Assembly (NCBI RefSeq): GCF_008152325.1
Contig: NZ_CP042243.1
Location: 2,795,026-2,859,025, forward strand
Reading direction: 5' to 3'
Source: Crassaminicella thermophila
GTDB lineage: Bacteria; Bacillota; Clostridia; Peptostreptococcales; Thermotaleaceae
DNA length: 64,000 nucleotides
Numbering within the stretch: the first letter of the stretch is position 1; every line of letters begins with the position of its first letter. Under the pieces are notes generated by a model, which had not been told where the DNA came from, did not search any database, and worked only from the letters and a program-made list of their open reading frames with translations. Made by a program: the position numbers and the translations under genes. Below are positions 53,414 through 61,056 of this stretch, in pieces.

Positions 53414-53452
53414 TTTTATTTCCCCTTTCAAATTAATAATCTATATACTCTT

Positions 53453-53593
53453 TTAATAGATAAAAATTTGATGGGGTGGTTCTGGAAAGTGGCCATAAGA
53501 AACAAATTTTAATAATGTTATATGATTATCCGTAAATATAGTATCTAATGAAAAATGTGTAAACTTACTGTCCTCATATAATAAATCATCCAT
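53453..53593 (-). CDS. Hypothetical 46-residue protein, first ORF after cobalamin riboswitch 2
   Basis: Starts at ATG 53593 with an excellent GGAAGGAGG site. Sequence begins MDDLLYEDSKFTHFSLD and ends HFPEPPHQIFIY. No family recognised. It is the first frame downstream of riboswitch and terminator, so it is either a B12-regulated small protein or a relic left between the riboswitch and its original target. Confidence 0.45.
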   Translation of the reverse strand: MDDLLYEDSKFTHFSLDTIFTDNHITLLKFVSYGHFPEPPHQIFIY

Positions 53594-53618
53594 TCTTATG
53601 CCTCCTTCCTAAATAATA

Positions 53619-53647
53619 AAGCCCTGTCAGAAGACAGGGCAAATAGA
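53619..53647 (-). terminator. Expression-platform terminator of riboswitch 2
   Basis: GCCCTGTC-TTCT-GACAGGGC on the minus strand followed by TTTATTATTT, downstream of the aptamer. Confidence 0.85.
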
Positions 53648-53689
53648 CTCATTATCACAAATAATAATGAATTTAGATAATTTGTTTCC

Positions 53690-53893
53690 TGGCCTTCCCT
53701 CCGAAGGTAGTCACTCACACAATAGGCAGGTCTCCTGACTTGTGATTCTTCCTACTCCCTCTCCTTCCCGTTTTCACAGTGGATTACTTGAGGTTTCGTC
53801 ATCACTTACAGTAGCGGGGGCTGTGTCGGATTCTCACCGAACTTCCCTATTAAACCTAAAAAAGGTACCTAATGCATCTACTATATTTACTTC
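53690..53893 (-). ncRNA. Cobalamin riboswitch 2
   Basis: Minus-strand blocks in order: GGGAAGTTCGGTGAGAATCCGA, CAGCCCCCGCTACTGTAA, AACGGGAAGG and the B12 box AAGTCAGGAGACCTGCC. It has its own promoter and terminator. The genes it reaches are two orphan small ORFs, not a recognised B12 gene. Confidence 0.95.
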
Positions 53894-53899
53894 CAGCTT

Positions 53900-53928
53900 A
53901 TTATACCACTAAGTGCCTAAATGGTCAA
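53900..53928 (-). promoter_or_regulatory. Promoter of riboswitch 2
   Basis: TTGACC (53928-53923), 17-base spacer, TATAAT (53905-53900), overlapping the stop region of the ABC ATPase gene. It shows that the riboswitch is transcribed independently. Confidence 0.75.
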
Positions 53929-54638
53929 TCATCACCTAAAACTTTATGAATTTCCCTTTTTATACTAATAATCCTTTCATCCTCTAAGCTTCTTTTGTGT
54001 CTTAACAAATCGATATTAAATCTCTTTTTTATTTGAACAGGTAACTCACTAAAAACATAAATACTATCTCCTAAAAGGACTGCCTCTTCTATATCATGGG
54101 TTACAAATATAACTGTTCTTAAATCTTCCATCCATAGTTTTATAAATTCATCCATTAATCTCTTCTTACTATTTACATCTAACCCCTTAAATGGCTCATC
54201 CATGAGAAGTATATTAGAAGAATATGCAAAAGCTCTTGCTATTGCCACTCTTTGCATCATCCCACCACTTAAATTTTTGGGATAATAATCTTTAAATTCT
54301 CTTAACCCAACCAAATCAATGTATTTTGATACTATTTTTTCTCTTTCTTCTTTTTCATAAATATCTTTTAAAACAAATTCAATATTCCCCCATACACTCT
54401 TCCAATCTAGAAGCCTTGGTTCTTGAAAAATATAAGAAATAGCCTTTTGATCAAATCCTGAAAAAATACCCACATCTGGCTTAAGAATCCCGCTTATCAT
54501 ATTAAGTAGCGTTGTCTTGCCACACCCTGAAGGACCTAAAATACAAGTAATACCATTTTTTATGATTTCCATATTAAAATTTTCAAATACTTTAAGTCCC
54601 TCATAGCTTTTATAAAGCTTCTCAATTTTTAGTGTCAT
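53925..54638 (-). CDS. SsuB/TauB-type ABC transporter ATP-binding protein
   Basis: 237 residues: Walker A GPSGCGKTT, short Q-loop FQEPRLLDW typical of nitrate/sulfonate/taurine ATPases, signature LSGGMMQRVA, Walker B ILLMDEP, HDIEEA. ATG 54638 overlaps the permease stop (TAATG). Third gene of a binding protein-permease-ATPase operon. Confidence 0.88.
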   Translation of the reverse strand: MTLKIEKLYKSYEGLKVFENFNMEIIKNGITCILGPSGCGKTTLLNMISGILKPDVGIFSGFDQKAISYIFQEPRLLDWKSVWGNIEFVLKDIYEKEEREKIVSKYIDLVGLREFKDYYPKNLSGGMMQRVAIARAFAYSSNILLMDEPFKGLDVNSKKRLMDEFIKLWMEDLRTVIFVTHDIEEAVLLGDSIYVFSELPVQIKKRFNIDLLRHKRSLEDERIISIKREIHKVLGDD

Positions 54639-55396
54639 TATACTCTCCACCTAATCATCTTTTGTCCTAGTATTCTTAAACCCTTTTCAAAAATAAAGCT
54701 CAATATAATTGCAACAACCGTCCACGCAAAGACATTTTCTGTTTCTATATAAATTTTTGATGTATAAAGACTTGTCCCTATAGCAAACTTTGGTTGACTT
54801 AAAACCTCCGCTGCAACAGTAGCCTTCCATCCAATCCCCATAGCAGTAGAAATTCCTGCTATAAAAAAAGAAACAATTGAAGGAAGATAAATTTCTAATA
54901 AAATTCTCCATTTCTTAACACGGTATATTTTTGCCATCTGAATAATTTTTTTATCTACACTTTTTATTCCTTCAGAAACATTAGCACATATTATAGGAAA
55001 AGAAACTAATAAACTAACAAATATAGGGACATTATCAGTTTCAAACCAAATCAAAGCCAAAATAATAATAGACATAACAGGAGTAGACTTAATCATAACT
55101 AAAAAGGGTTGCATTAATTTTTCTAAAAATTCGCTTATACCTGTCAATATACCTACAGCTAACCCAAAAATACAAGATAATAAAAAACCTATTAATCCTC
55201 TTATTACTGTTGCTATTACTATTTTTAAAAAAGTTTTAGATTTTAAAAGATCTATAAAGCTTATCCATGTAGCTTCAGGAGAAGGAAGAATCATCTTAGA
55301 AGCAACAACTTCAGAGATGACCTTCCAAATAAATATAAGAATCAATATAGATAAAACGGTTGGAAATTTATTTTTGATGATAGTAGAAATTTTCAT
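54638..55396 (-). CDS. SsuC/TauC-type ABC transporter permease
   Basis: 252 residues, six helices, with the family EAA loop region (YLPSIVSFFIAGISTAMGIGWKATVAAE). ATG 55396 lies inside the binding-protein gene (29-base overlap) behind GGGAGGAAAG. Substrate class: sulfonate, taurine, nitrate or pyrimidine-like compounds. Confidence 0.87.
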   Translation of the reverse strand: MKISTIIKNKFPTVLSILILIFIWKVISEVVASKMILPSPEATWISFIDLLKSKTFLKIVIATVIRGLIGFLLSCIFGLAVGILTGISEFLEKLMQPFLVMIKSTPVMSIIILALIWFETDNVPIFVSLLVSFPIICANVSEGIKSVDKKIIQMAKIYRVKKWRILLEIYLPSIVSFFIAGISTAMGIGWKATVAAEVLSQPKFAIGTSLYTSKIYIETENVFAWTVVAIILSFIFEKGLRILGQKMIRWRV

Positions 55397-56354
55397 CAGG
55401 AAGCTTTCCTCCCACAGCTTTTGCTGAAAAATCATATAAAACTTTTAAATAGTTTTCAACAGCTTCTTTTGCATCTGATGCAGTTTTAAAATCAAGATTA
55501 CATCTTGGTATTGCCATCTCAGCCATTTTTGCTTTCATTCCGATTCCATGCTTTTCAACCAATACTCCTGCTTCCTCTTTATTCTCGTTTACCCACTTTA
55601 CAGATTTTTCATATTCAGCTAAAAACTTATTAACTACTTCTGGATGCTTTTGTGCAAAATCTTCTCTTACAACAATACAGCCTTGAGGAATTAAAGCTTT
55701 TCCTCCTAATGTGTTTTTCCATTCATCTTGAATATTCATAGCAATCTTAGCATCTTTATTCTTCATACTAACCATAGTTACAAAAGGTTCAGGAAGCAAA
55801 GCTATATTCACTTTTTTAGCAGCCATAGCTTGTGCAAGCTCCACATGTCCTAATGTATAATCTAATGTTACATCCTTATCTGGATTCAATCCATTTTTCT
55901 CTAATAAATACCTAAAAATCACATCTGGATTTGATCCTTTTGCAATAGAATTAATATTTTTTCCTCTTAAATCTTCCCAATTATGTATTTCTTCTCCTTG
56001 TGTCATAACATAAAGAACTCCCCAAGTATTTATGGCTGCAAGCTTATATCCTGCTCCTTTATTATAAAGCTTTGCCGCAACATTTGTAGGAAGTGCTGCA
56101 AAAGTAACTTCTTTTGATAAGAGCTTTGAAACTAAAATATCTGGATTTTGTGCCACCTCATAAACTGAATCAAAATTTTCACCTAAAGATGGTTTTTCCT
56201 CAAACATTTTTATCATTCCAATAGAAGTCGGTCCCTTTAACCCTGCAATCTTTACTATCTCTTTTTCACTTTTATTTGTTTCTTCTTTCTTTGAACAACC
56301 TACAGCACTAAAAATTAACATAAGCACCATAAGCAACGATAGAATTTTTTTCAT
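55368..56354 (-). CDS. NMT1/SsuA-like ABC substrate-binding lipoprotein
   Basis: 328 residues: lipobox FSAVGC (Cys about 19), then a type II periplasmic binding fold (GLKGPTSIGMIKMFEE, NINSIAKGSNPDVIFRYLLEKNG). The substrate cannot be told from sequence. ATG 56354 follows AAGGGAGGGG. First gene of the operon. Confidence 0.85.
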   Translation of the reverse strand: MKKILSLLMVLMLIFSAVGCSKKEETNKSEKEIVKIAGLKGPTSIGMIKMFEEKPSLGENFDSVYEVAQNPDILVSKLLSKEVTFAALPTNVAAKLYNKGAGYKLAAINTWGVLYVMTQGEEIHNWEDLRGKNINSIAKGSNPDVIFRYLLEKNGLNPDKDVTLDYTLGHVELAQAMAAKKVNIALLPEPFVTMVSMKNKDAKIAMNIQDEWKNTLGGKALIPQGCIVVREDFAQKHPEVVNKFLAEYEKSVKWVNENKEEAGVLVEKHGIGMKAKMAEMAIPRCNLDFKTASDAKEAVENYLKVLYDFSAKAVGGKLPDENFYYHQK

Positions 56355-56382
56355 TTCAACCCCTCCCTTAATAAGTACCTTC

Positions 56383-56440
56383 AAAAGTTATCTGGAGTAA
56401 ACGTTCTTTTTATATTTTTTACTTATAAAAAAAGTATAAC
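56383..56440. repeat. Dispersed repeat core, copy E
   Basis: CAAAAGTTATCTGGAGTAAACGTTC-type core (two changes from copy A) followed by TTTTTATATTTTTTACTTAT. Lies upstream of the ABC operon. Confidence 0.6.
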
Positions 56441-56551
56441 ACAATATATCATATGTAAAAATACAAAATTCTTTAAAAATATTCATAAGTATATATTTAT
56501 AAAAACTATCAAATCCTATAAATAAACATTTTAAAAGAAAAGGTGATTGGC

Positions 56552-57010
56552 TTGTACATTATTTATCATGATGTGGGCGGCACCCATTCTACTGTTGTTG
56601 CCGCTGCAATACATCTTAACAAACTTCCATTAGATAGCGTTCCTTCAAAATCTGAAATACTAAACCTTCCTTTATTTGATAGATTAGAAAAAAAGGATAT
56701 TGGTCGATTGATTTTTCATGGAAAAGATGAATATGGTCATAGTATTTATACAATAAGCAGACAATATTCTCCCCGTTTAGTAGTAAATGCTCTGCAAACA
56801 GTAGCAGATATGATCAATAAAGACAAAAATGAAATACTCTGTGTAGATACTTCAAAAACAGTAAATAACCTTATGCGAATTGGTGGAGCAAGCTCTAGGA
56901 GACTCGGTCTTGTTTCCTTCGGAAGGCCTATTGTTACATATGGAACAATAAAAGCCTATCCTCAAATTGCTACTATTGTAAAAAAGACAAAATTAAAAAT
57001 AGCACATTAA
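56552..57010 (+). CDS. DUF3189 family protein
   Basis: 152 residues beginning YIIYHDVGGTHST, the DUF3189 start, with GGASSRRLGLVSFGRP later. Start TTG 56552 after AAAAGGTGAT. Function unknown; the family is confined to spore-forming Clostridia and Bacilli as far as I recall. Confidence 0.8.
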   Translation: MYIIYHDVGGTHSTVVAAAIHLNKLPLDSVPSKSEILNLPLFDRLEKKDIGRLIFHGKDEYGHSIYTISRQYSPRLVVNALQTVADMINKDKNEILCVDTSKTVNNLMRIGGASSRRLGLVSFGRPIVTYGTIKAYPQIATIVKKTKLKIAH

Positions 57011-57013
57011 GTG

Positions 57014-57283
57014 CTATTTTACAAATTTTACAATTGTTTTTAATACATTCTCTACTTCTTCTTTACTTAGGCTTTCCTTATCTCCAATCAAGCAATCCTT
57101 TGCATGCTCTTCTAATATGATAAGCCCTACCTTATGAACAGATGCCCTTATTGCAGCAATTTGAAGCAGTATGTCCTCACAAGTTTTTGTATCCTCCTCA
57201 ATCATCTTCTCTATTCCTGCAATATGTCCCTTTATCGTTCTTAATCTATTGATAATATCCTTTTTTGCATCTTCTCTAGCCAT
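57014..57283 (-). CDS. CsoR/CstR-family repressor
   Basis: 89 residues, DUF156 fold with C35 (KTCEDILLQ), H60 and C64 (EEHAKDC). Paralogue of the csoR product at 7969. Neighbouring persulfide genes favour a CstR-like persulfide sensor, but the retained His would also allow Cu(I). ATG 57283 follows AGAAGGGATGA. Confidence 0.75.
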   Translation of the reverse strand: MAREDAKKDIINRLRTIKGHIAGIEKMIEEDTKTCEDILLQIAAIRASVHKVGLIILEEHAKDCLIGDKESLSKEEVENVLKTIVKFVK

Positions 57284-57367
57284 AAAAATCATCCCTTCTT
57301 TCATCTACTCCTCTCTATATTGTATCATATCTAATCAATTCAAATAAGCATTTATATAGATAACCAA

Positions 57368-57466
57368 CATAAAAAAATATAAGAGAATGACTCTGATAAC
57401 TTTTGTTCAAAACTTACTGGAATGAACGTATTTTTATATTTCTTTTTAAAATTAGTTATCCATATC
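57368..57466. repeat. Dispersed palindromic repeat, copy F
   Basis: AAAATATAAGAGAATGACTCTGATAACTTTTGTT, then CAAAACTTACTGGAATGAACG and a right end TTTTTAAAATTAGTTATCC, about 100 bases with the same layout as copy A but more diverged. Confidence 0.65.
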
Positions 57467-57468
57467 AT

Positions 57469-57497
57469 AAAAGTGGTTGCTTTAACAACCACTTTCC
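57469..57497 (-). terminator. Terminator after DsrE-like gene
   Basis: AAAGTGGTTG-CTTTAA-CAACCACTTT stem at the stop of the persulfide operon. Confidence 0.75.
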
Positions 57498-57498
57498 T

Positions 57499-57972
57499 CT
57501 AAATAAACAAATTTACATTAGCCTCATCAGCTTCTCCAAGATAACTTGCTACCCCTGCAAATTCTACTCCATCAATAATCTCCTCTTCCTTTATACCCAT
57601 TACATCCATAGACATAGTGCAAGCAATCATCTTTACACCCATCATTTGTGCACTTTCTATTAATTCTGGTAAGGTATTTACATTTTTCTTTTTCATGATG
57701 CTCTTCATCATCTTTGCACCAATACCACCAAAATTCATCTTTGAAAGACCTAACTTTTCAGCACCTCTTGGCATCATCCAGCCAAACATTTTTTCCATAA
57801 AATCTTTCTTTACCTTAATCTTTTGCGCTTTTCTTAATGTATTTAATCCCCAAAAGGTAAAGAACATGGTTACTTCACTTCCCATAGCTGCTGCACCGTT
57901 AGCAATAATTAAACTTGCCATAACCTTATCCATATCTCCGCTAAAAACAATAATTGTTTTTTTATCAGCCAT
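57499..57972 (-). CDS. DsrE/DsrF/DrsH-like sulfur-carrier family protein
   Basis: 157 residues of the DsrE2 type (IVFSGDMDKVMASLIIANGAAAMG, FFTFWGL, MIACTMSMDVMGI with the candidate active Cys). Such proteins shuttle persulfide sulfur. Third gene after the CoA-disulfide reductase and TusA genes, 11 bases from tusA. Confidence 0.85.
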   Translation of the reverse strand: MADKKTIIVFSGDMDKVMASLIIANGAAAMGSEVTMFFTFWGLNTLRKAQKIKVKKDFMEKMFGWMMPRGAEKLGLSKMNFGGIGAKMMKSIMKKKNVNTLPELIESAQMMGVKMIACTMSMDVMGIKEEEIIDGVEFAGVASYLGEADEANVNLFI

Positions 57973-57983
57973 GTCAATCCTCC

Positions 57984-58208
57984 CTACTTTTTAAGGATTT
58001 TTGCTGTAATCTCAGTATCTGTTTCGTTTAGCTCTATAAGCTCATTGCCTGTTTTTTTGCACCAAGCCTTAATATCTTTTGAAAATCCTCTATCTGTCAC
58101 CTTTACATTGATCACATCTCCTGCTTGTGCTTCCTTTACTGCTTTAAAAACTTGCATAATTGGTCCTGGACATTGAAGTCCTTTACAGTTTAAATTAATC
58201 TCTGCCAT
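57984..58208 (-). CDS. TusA/SirA-family sulfur carrier
   Basis: 74 residues with the CPGPI motif (active C13) and an extra Cys at C8. It accepts persulfide sulfur from a rhodanese and passes it on. Between the reductase-rhodanese and DsrE genes. Confidence 0.9.
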   Translation of the reverse strand: MAEINLNCKGLQCPGPIMQVFKAVKEAQAGDVINVKVTDRGFSKDIKAWCKKTGNELIELNETDTEITAKILKK

Positions 58209-58232
58209 TTCAATTTCCTCCTTTAATTATTC

Positions 58233-59882
58233 CTATTCTCTTTCAAAAGGATAAGCATTCATGCCACCCTCTAGAATTTTCAAATCTTTAAATCCTAATT
58301 CTTTTAATTTTAGATAAGACAAATATGCATTTTTACCTACCTTGCAAACCAAAACCGTCTCTTTATCTTTGTCTAATTCATTTGCTTTCATAGTAATCTG
58401 TCCTGAAGGAATATTTATAGCTCCAGGGATTGTTCCAATCATAAATGATGCTTCATCACGTACATCTACAATTTGTAATTCATTTAATCTATTTTTTAAT
58501 TCAATAGGTCCAATTCCCTTTACTCTGTTTGTCAACTTATTTGTCAATACACTAGCTGCTACAATAGTAGAACTCATTGCCATAGAGAATGGCGGCGCAT
58601 AAGCCAAATCAATTTTTTGTAAATCCTCTACCTTTGCACCAAAAGTTATTGCTGTAGCAATAATATCAATTGGTTTGTCTATAACTCCTTCTCCAATTAC
58701 TTGTGCCCCTAATACTTTGTGGGTATTTTTGTCTACAATAAGTTTTGTAATAATTTCTCTATATCCTGGATAATAATGTGCTTTATCATTTGCAGGAACT
58801 AAAGCAGTCTCTACCTCAAATCCTGCTTTCTTTGCATCTCTTTCTGATAATCCTGTTTTTCCTGCATTCAGTTTAAAAAGCTTTACAACAGTTGTTCCAA
58901 GAACGCCTTTTAAACCATCCTTTTCTTCATTTGCCATATTTATCGCAGCAATTCTACCCATCTTATTTGCAGTAGAACCCATTGGATACCAAGCAGGCTT
59001 TCCTGTAATAAGATTGATATTCTCTGCACAATCTCCTACTGCATAAATCCCTTTTATGTTTGTTTCCATGTGCTCATTTACCTTAATAGCACCTGTAACC
59101 CCTATTTCTATACCGATTTCTTTAGCTAATTGTGTATTTGGCCTAACACCAACAGACATAATTACAAGATCTGCTTCAATCTCTCTTTTGTCTGTAACAA
59201 CCTTTGTAACCTTTTCATCTCCTACTAGTGAAAGAACTTTTTCTCCTGTATAAATATTGACTCCTTGTTCTTTCATATAATTTTGTGCATAAAGAGCGAT
59301 CTCTTCATCAAAAGGAGGCAGAATATGATCTATAAGTTCGACAAGAGAAACTTCAATATTTCTTTCATGCAGATTTTCTGCAACCTCAAGACCTATAAAT
59401 CCGCCACCTACAATAACAGCCTTCTTTACTTCTCCCTTATCCACCATTTCTCTTATTTTTATTGCATCGGATACAGTTCTTACTGAAAACACACCTTTTA
59501 ATTCTTTTCCTTCAATAGGCGGTACAAATGGAGATGCACCTGTAGCAATGACCAATTTGTCATATTGAAAGTTTTTCATTTCCCCTGTTGTTAAATCTTT
59601 AACCTCTACATATTGTTCTTCTTTATTTATTTTCACCGCTTCATGCTTTGTTAACACCTCAACACCTGTAATTGCCTGAAAATCTTCTGGTGTTTTTACA
59701 ACTAATTCACTCTTTTCTTCAATAACCCCTCCAATATAATAGGGTAGTCCACAACCTGCATAAGAAATATCCTCATCCTTTGTTACAATACCAACCACTG
59801 CTTTTGGGTTTTCTCTTTTCAATTTAGCAGCAGCCTTTGTTCCTGCGGCTACACCACCAATAACAAGTATTTTCTCTTCCAT
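58233..59882 (-). CDS. CoA-disulfide/persulfide reductase with C-terminal rhodanese domain
   Basis: 549 residues: FAD domain GGVAAGTKAA (9-18), active C44 in YAGCGLPYY, NAD domain VGGGFIGLEVAENL (about 165), dimerisation domain, then a rhodanese domain (about 455-549) with C513 in VCKVGKNA. This fusion (CDR-RHD/NPSR type) reduces CoA disulfide, CoA persulfide or polysulfide. Head of the operon with tusA and dsrE. Confidence 0.9.
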   Translation of the reverse strand: MEEKILVIGGVAAGTKAAAKLKRENPKAVVGIVTKDEDISYAGCGLPYYIGGVIEEKSELVVKTPEDFQAITGVEVLTKHEAVKINKEEQYVEVKDLTTGEMKNFQYDKLVIATGASPFVPPIEGKELKGVFSVRTVSDAIKIREMVDKGEVKKAVIVGGGFIGLEVAENLHERNIEVSLVELIDHILPPFDEEIALYAQNYMKEQGVNIYTGEKVLSLVGDEKVTKVVTDKREIEADLVIMSVGVRPNTQLAKEIGIEIGVTGAIKVNEHMETNIKGIYAVGDCAENINLITGKPAWYPMGSTANKMGRIAAINMANEEKDGLKGVLGTTVVKLFKLNAGKTGLSERDAKKAGFEVETALVPANDKAHYYPGYREIITKLIVDKNTHKVLGAQVIGEGVIDKPIDIIATAITFGAKVEDLQKIDLAYAPPFSMAMSSTIVAASVLTNKLTNRVKGIGPIELKNRLNELQIVDVRDEASFMIGTIPGAINIPSGQITMKANELDKDKETVLVCKVGKNAYLSYLKLKELGFKDLKILEGGMNAYPFERE

Positions 59883-59901
59883 AAACCTATCCTCTCCTTT
59901 T

Positions 59902-59963
59902 CCCCGCCCCCCATGGCGGGGTTTTCTTACTTATATAATACGCTGACTTTGACAAAAAGTCAA
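59902..59963 (-). promoter_or_regulatory. Promoter and GC-rich palindrome of the persulfide operon
   Basis: TTGACT (59963-59958), 17-base spacer, TATTAT (59940-59935). Downstream CCCCGCCATGGGGGGCGGGG (59921-59902) is a G/C-tract palindrome resembling CsoR/CstR operators and standing out in AT-rich surroundings. The -35 also forms the end of the upstream terminator. Confidence 0.65.
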
Positions 59964-59999
59964 CAAAAACTCTCCAATTTTCTGAGAGTTTCTGTTGAC
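59959..59999 (-). terminator. Terminator of the coat-like gene
   Basis: GTCAACAGAAACTCTC and GAGAGTTTTTGTTGAC arms (one mismatch), followed by TTTTTG on the minus strand. Confidence 0.8.
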
Positions 60000-60019
60000 T
60001 CGTTTTAACTTTATTGCTC

Positions 60020-60415
60020 CTAATACCCATACCCTGGATAATCTCCTCCAGGATAGCCATATCCGGGATAACCATAACCTGGATAGCCATATCCTGGTCT
60101 TCTTCTACGTCTTCTTCCTAATAATTTTCCTAATAACAATATCCATATAAGACTCTTGAATAATCCCCTATGACCATACCCTCCATCTGGTGATCGATAC
60201 ATATTGTCTTTGATATACATTTCATATATTTCATCTACCATCTCTTCAACCGTTTCTTTTTTAGGAAATGGATACATTTTAGAATTGTAAATATGATCTT
60301 CTCTTGCACAAATTTTTTCAATATATGGATTTAAGTCTTTGCATACTTCTGGATACATTTTTTCAGCTTCACTCTCACAATAACCCATGTAATCATAATA
60401 TGGATAAGGATACAA
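60020..60415 (-). CDS. Tyr/Gly/Pro-repeat coat-like protein
   Basis: 131 residues: N-terminal YPYPYYDYMGY, a helical middle with four Cys or fewer, a hydrophobic LFKSLIWILLLGKLLG stretch, a run of six Arg, then five PGYGY-type repeats at the C-terminus. Likely spore-coat or cell-surface protein. The start is TTG 60415 behind AAAGGGGG. A CATATGATA box lies about 45 bases upstream. Confidence 0.7.
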   Translation of the reverse strand: MYPYPYYDYMGYCESEAEKMYPEVCKDLNPYIEKICAREDHIYNSKMYPFPKKETVEEMVDEIYEMYIKDNMYRSPDGGYGHRGLFKSLIWILLLGKLLGRRRRRRPGYGYPGYGYPGYGYPGGDYPGYGY

Positions 60416-60460
60416 AGTATTTTCCCCCTTTTGTAATAATATCTATAATCTCTCTATTCT

Positions 60461-60469
60461 TATCATATG
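60461..60469 (-). promoter_or_regulatory. Possible mother-cell sigma promoter
   Basis: CATATGATA (CATANNNTA) on the minus strand with ACAAA 13 bases upstream. Confidence 0.4.
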
Positions 60470-60583
60470 TACTACTTATAAATTTGTTCCTCTATTCTAT
60501 GATTTTAAAATAAAATTTCAGTAATAAAACAACCTCAATACAAATATATTATTAGTACAATGCCAAGTCGTGAGGTGATATAA

Positions 60584-61018
60584 ATGCTAAAAATTTTCGT
60601 TTTAAAAAGACGTAGCCTGTATATCGGTTTAGCTATTTTAGCAATCTTAATCATTGGAATACTTGTACTTATTTTTTCAGGTTCAGATGAAACTTTTTCA
60701 GAAACAATGAAATATGCCTATAAAGAAATCTCTCCTGAACAAGCAAAAGTACTTATAGAAAAAAATCCTGATGTCACGGTTTTTGACTTAAGGGATGAAG
60801 AAGAATATCTACAGGGGCATTTGCCAAGTGCCACACAGCTATCTTATAAGGAGCTAAAGAAAAAATTAAGCTATTATAACAGAGAGGGTATTTACATTAT
60901 TTATGGCAGCAGCGATAAAAAAAGTGCAAAAGCTGCAGATCTAATGGCTAACAAAGGGTTTCCCAAAATTTTTATACTTCATGGAGGCTTTGACAATTGG
61001 CCTTATGAAGTAGAATAA
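60584..61018 (+). CDS. Membrane-anchored rhodanese-like protein without catalytic Cys
   Basis: 144 residues: basic N-terminus, one membrane helix (12-32), then a rhodanese fold (ISPEQAKVLIE, VFDLRDEEEYLQGHLPSA, HGGFDNW). The active-site loop reads YGSSDKKSA where a Cys would be expected, so sulfur transfer is unlikely. It may bind or regulate. ATG follows GAGGTGATATAA. Confidence 0.82.
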   Translation: MLKIFVLKRRSLYIGLAILAILIIGILVLIFSGSDETFSETMKYAYKEISPEQAKVLIEKNPDVTVFDLRDEEEYLQGHLPSATQLSYKELKKKLSYYNREGIYIIYGSSDKKSAKAADLMANKGFPKIFILHGGFDNWPYEVE

Positions 61019-61021
61019 ATA

Positions 61022-61053
61022 ATAACAGGCACACCATTTGGTGTGCCTGTTAT
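61022..61053. terminator. Bidirectional terminator
   Basis: AATAACAGGCACACC-ATTT-GGTGTGCCTGTTATT between convergent genes. Confidence 0.85.
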
Positions 61054-61056
61054 TAT

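Noticed and set aside
60020-60110. Short tandem repeats as a possible CRISPR
   Set aside because: The repeats are in-frame PGYGY codons of a coat-like protein with no spacers.
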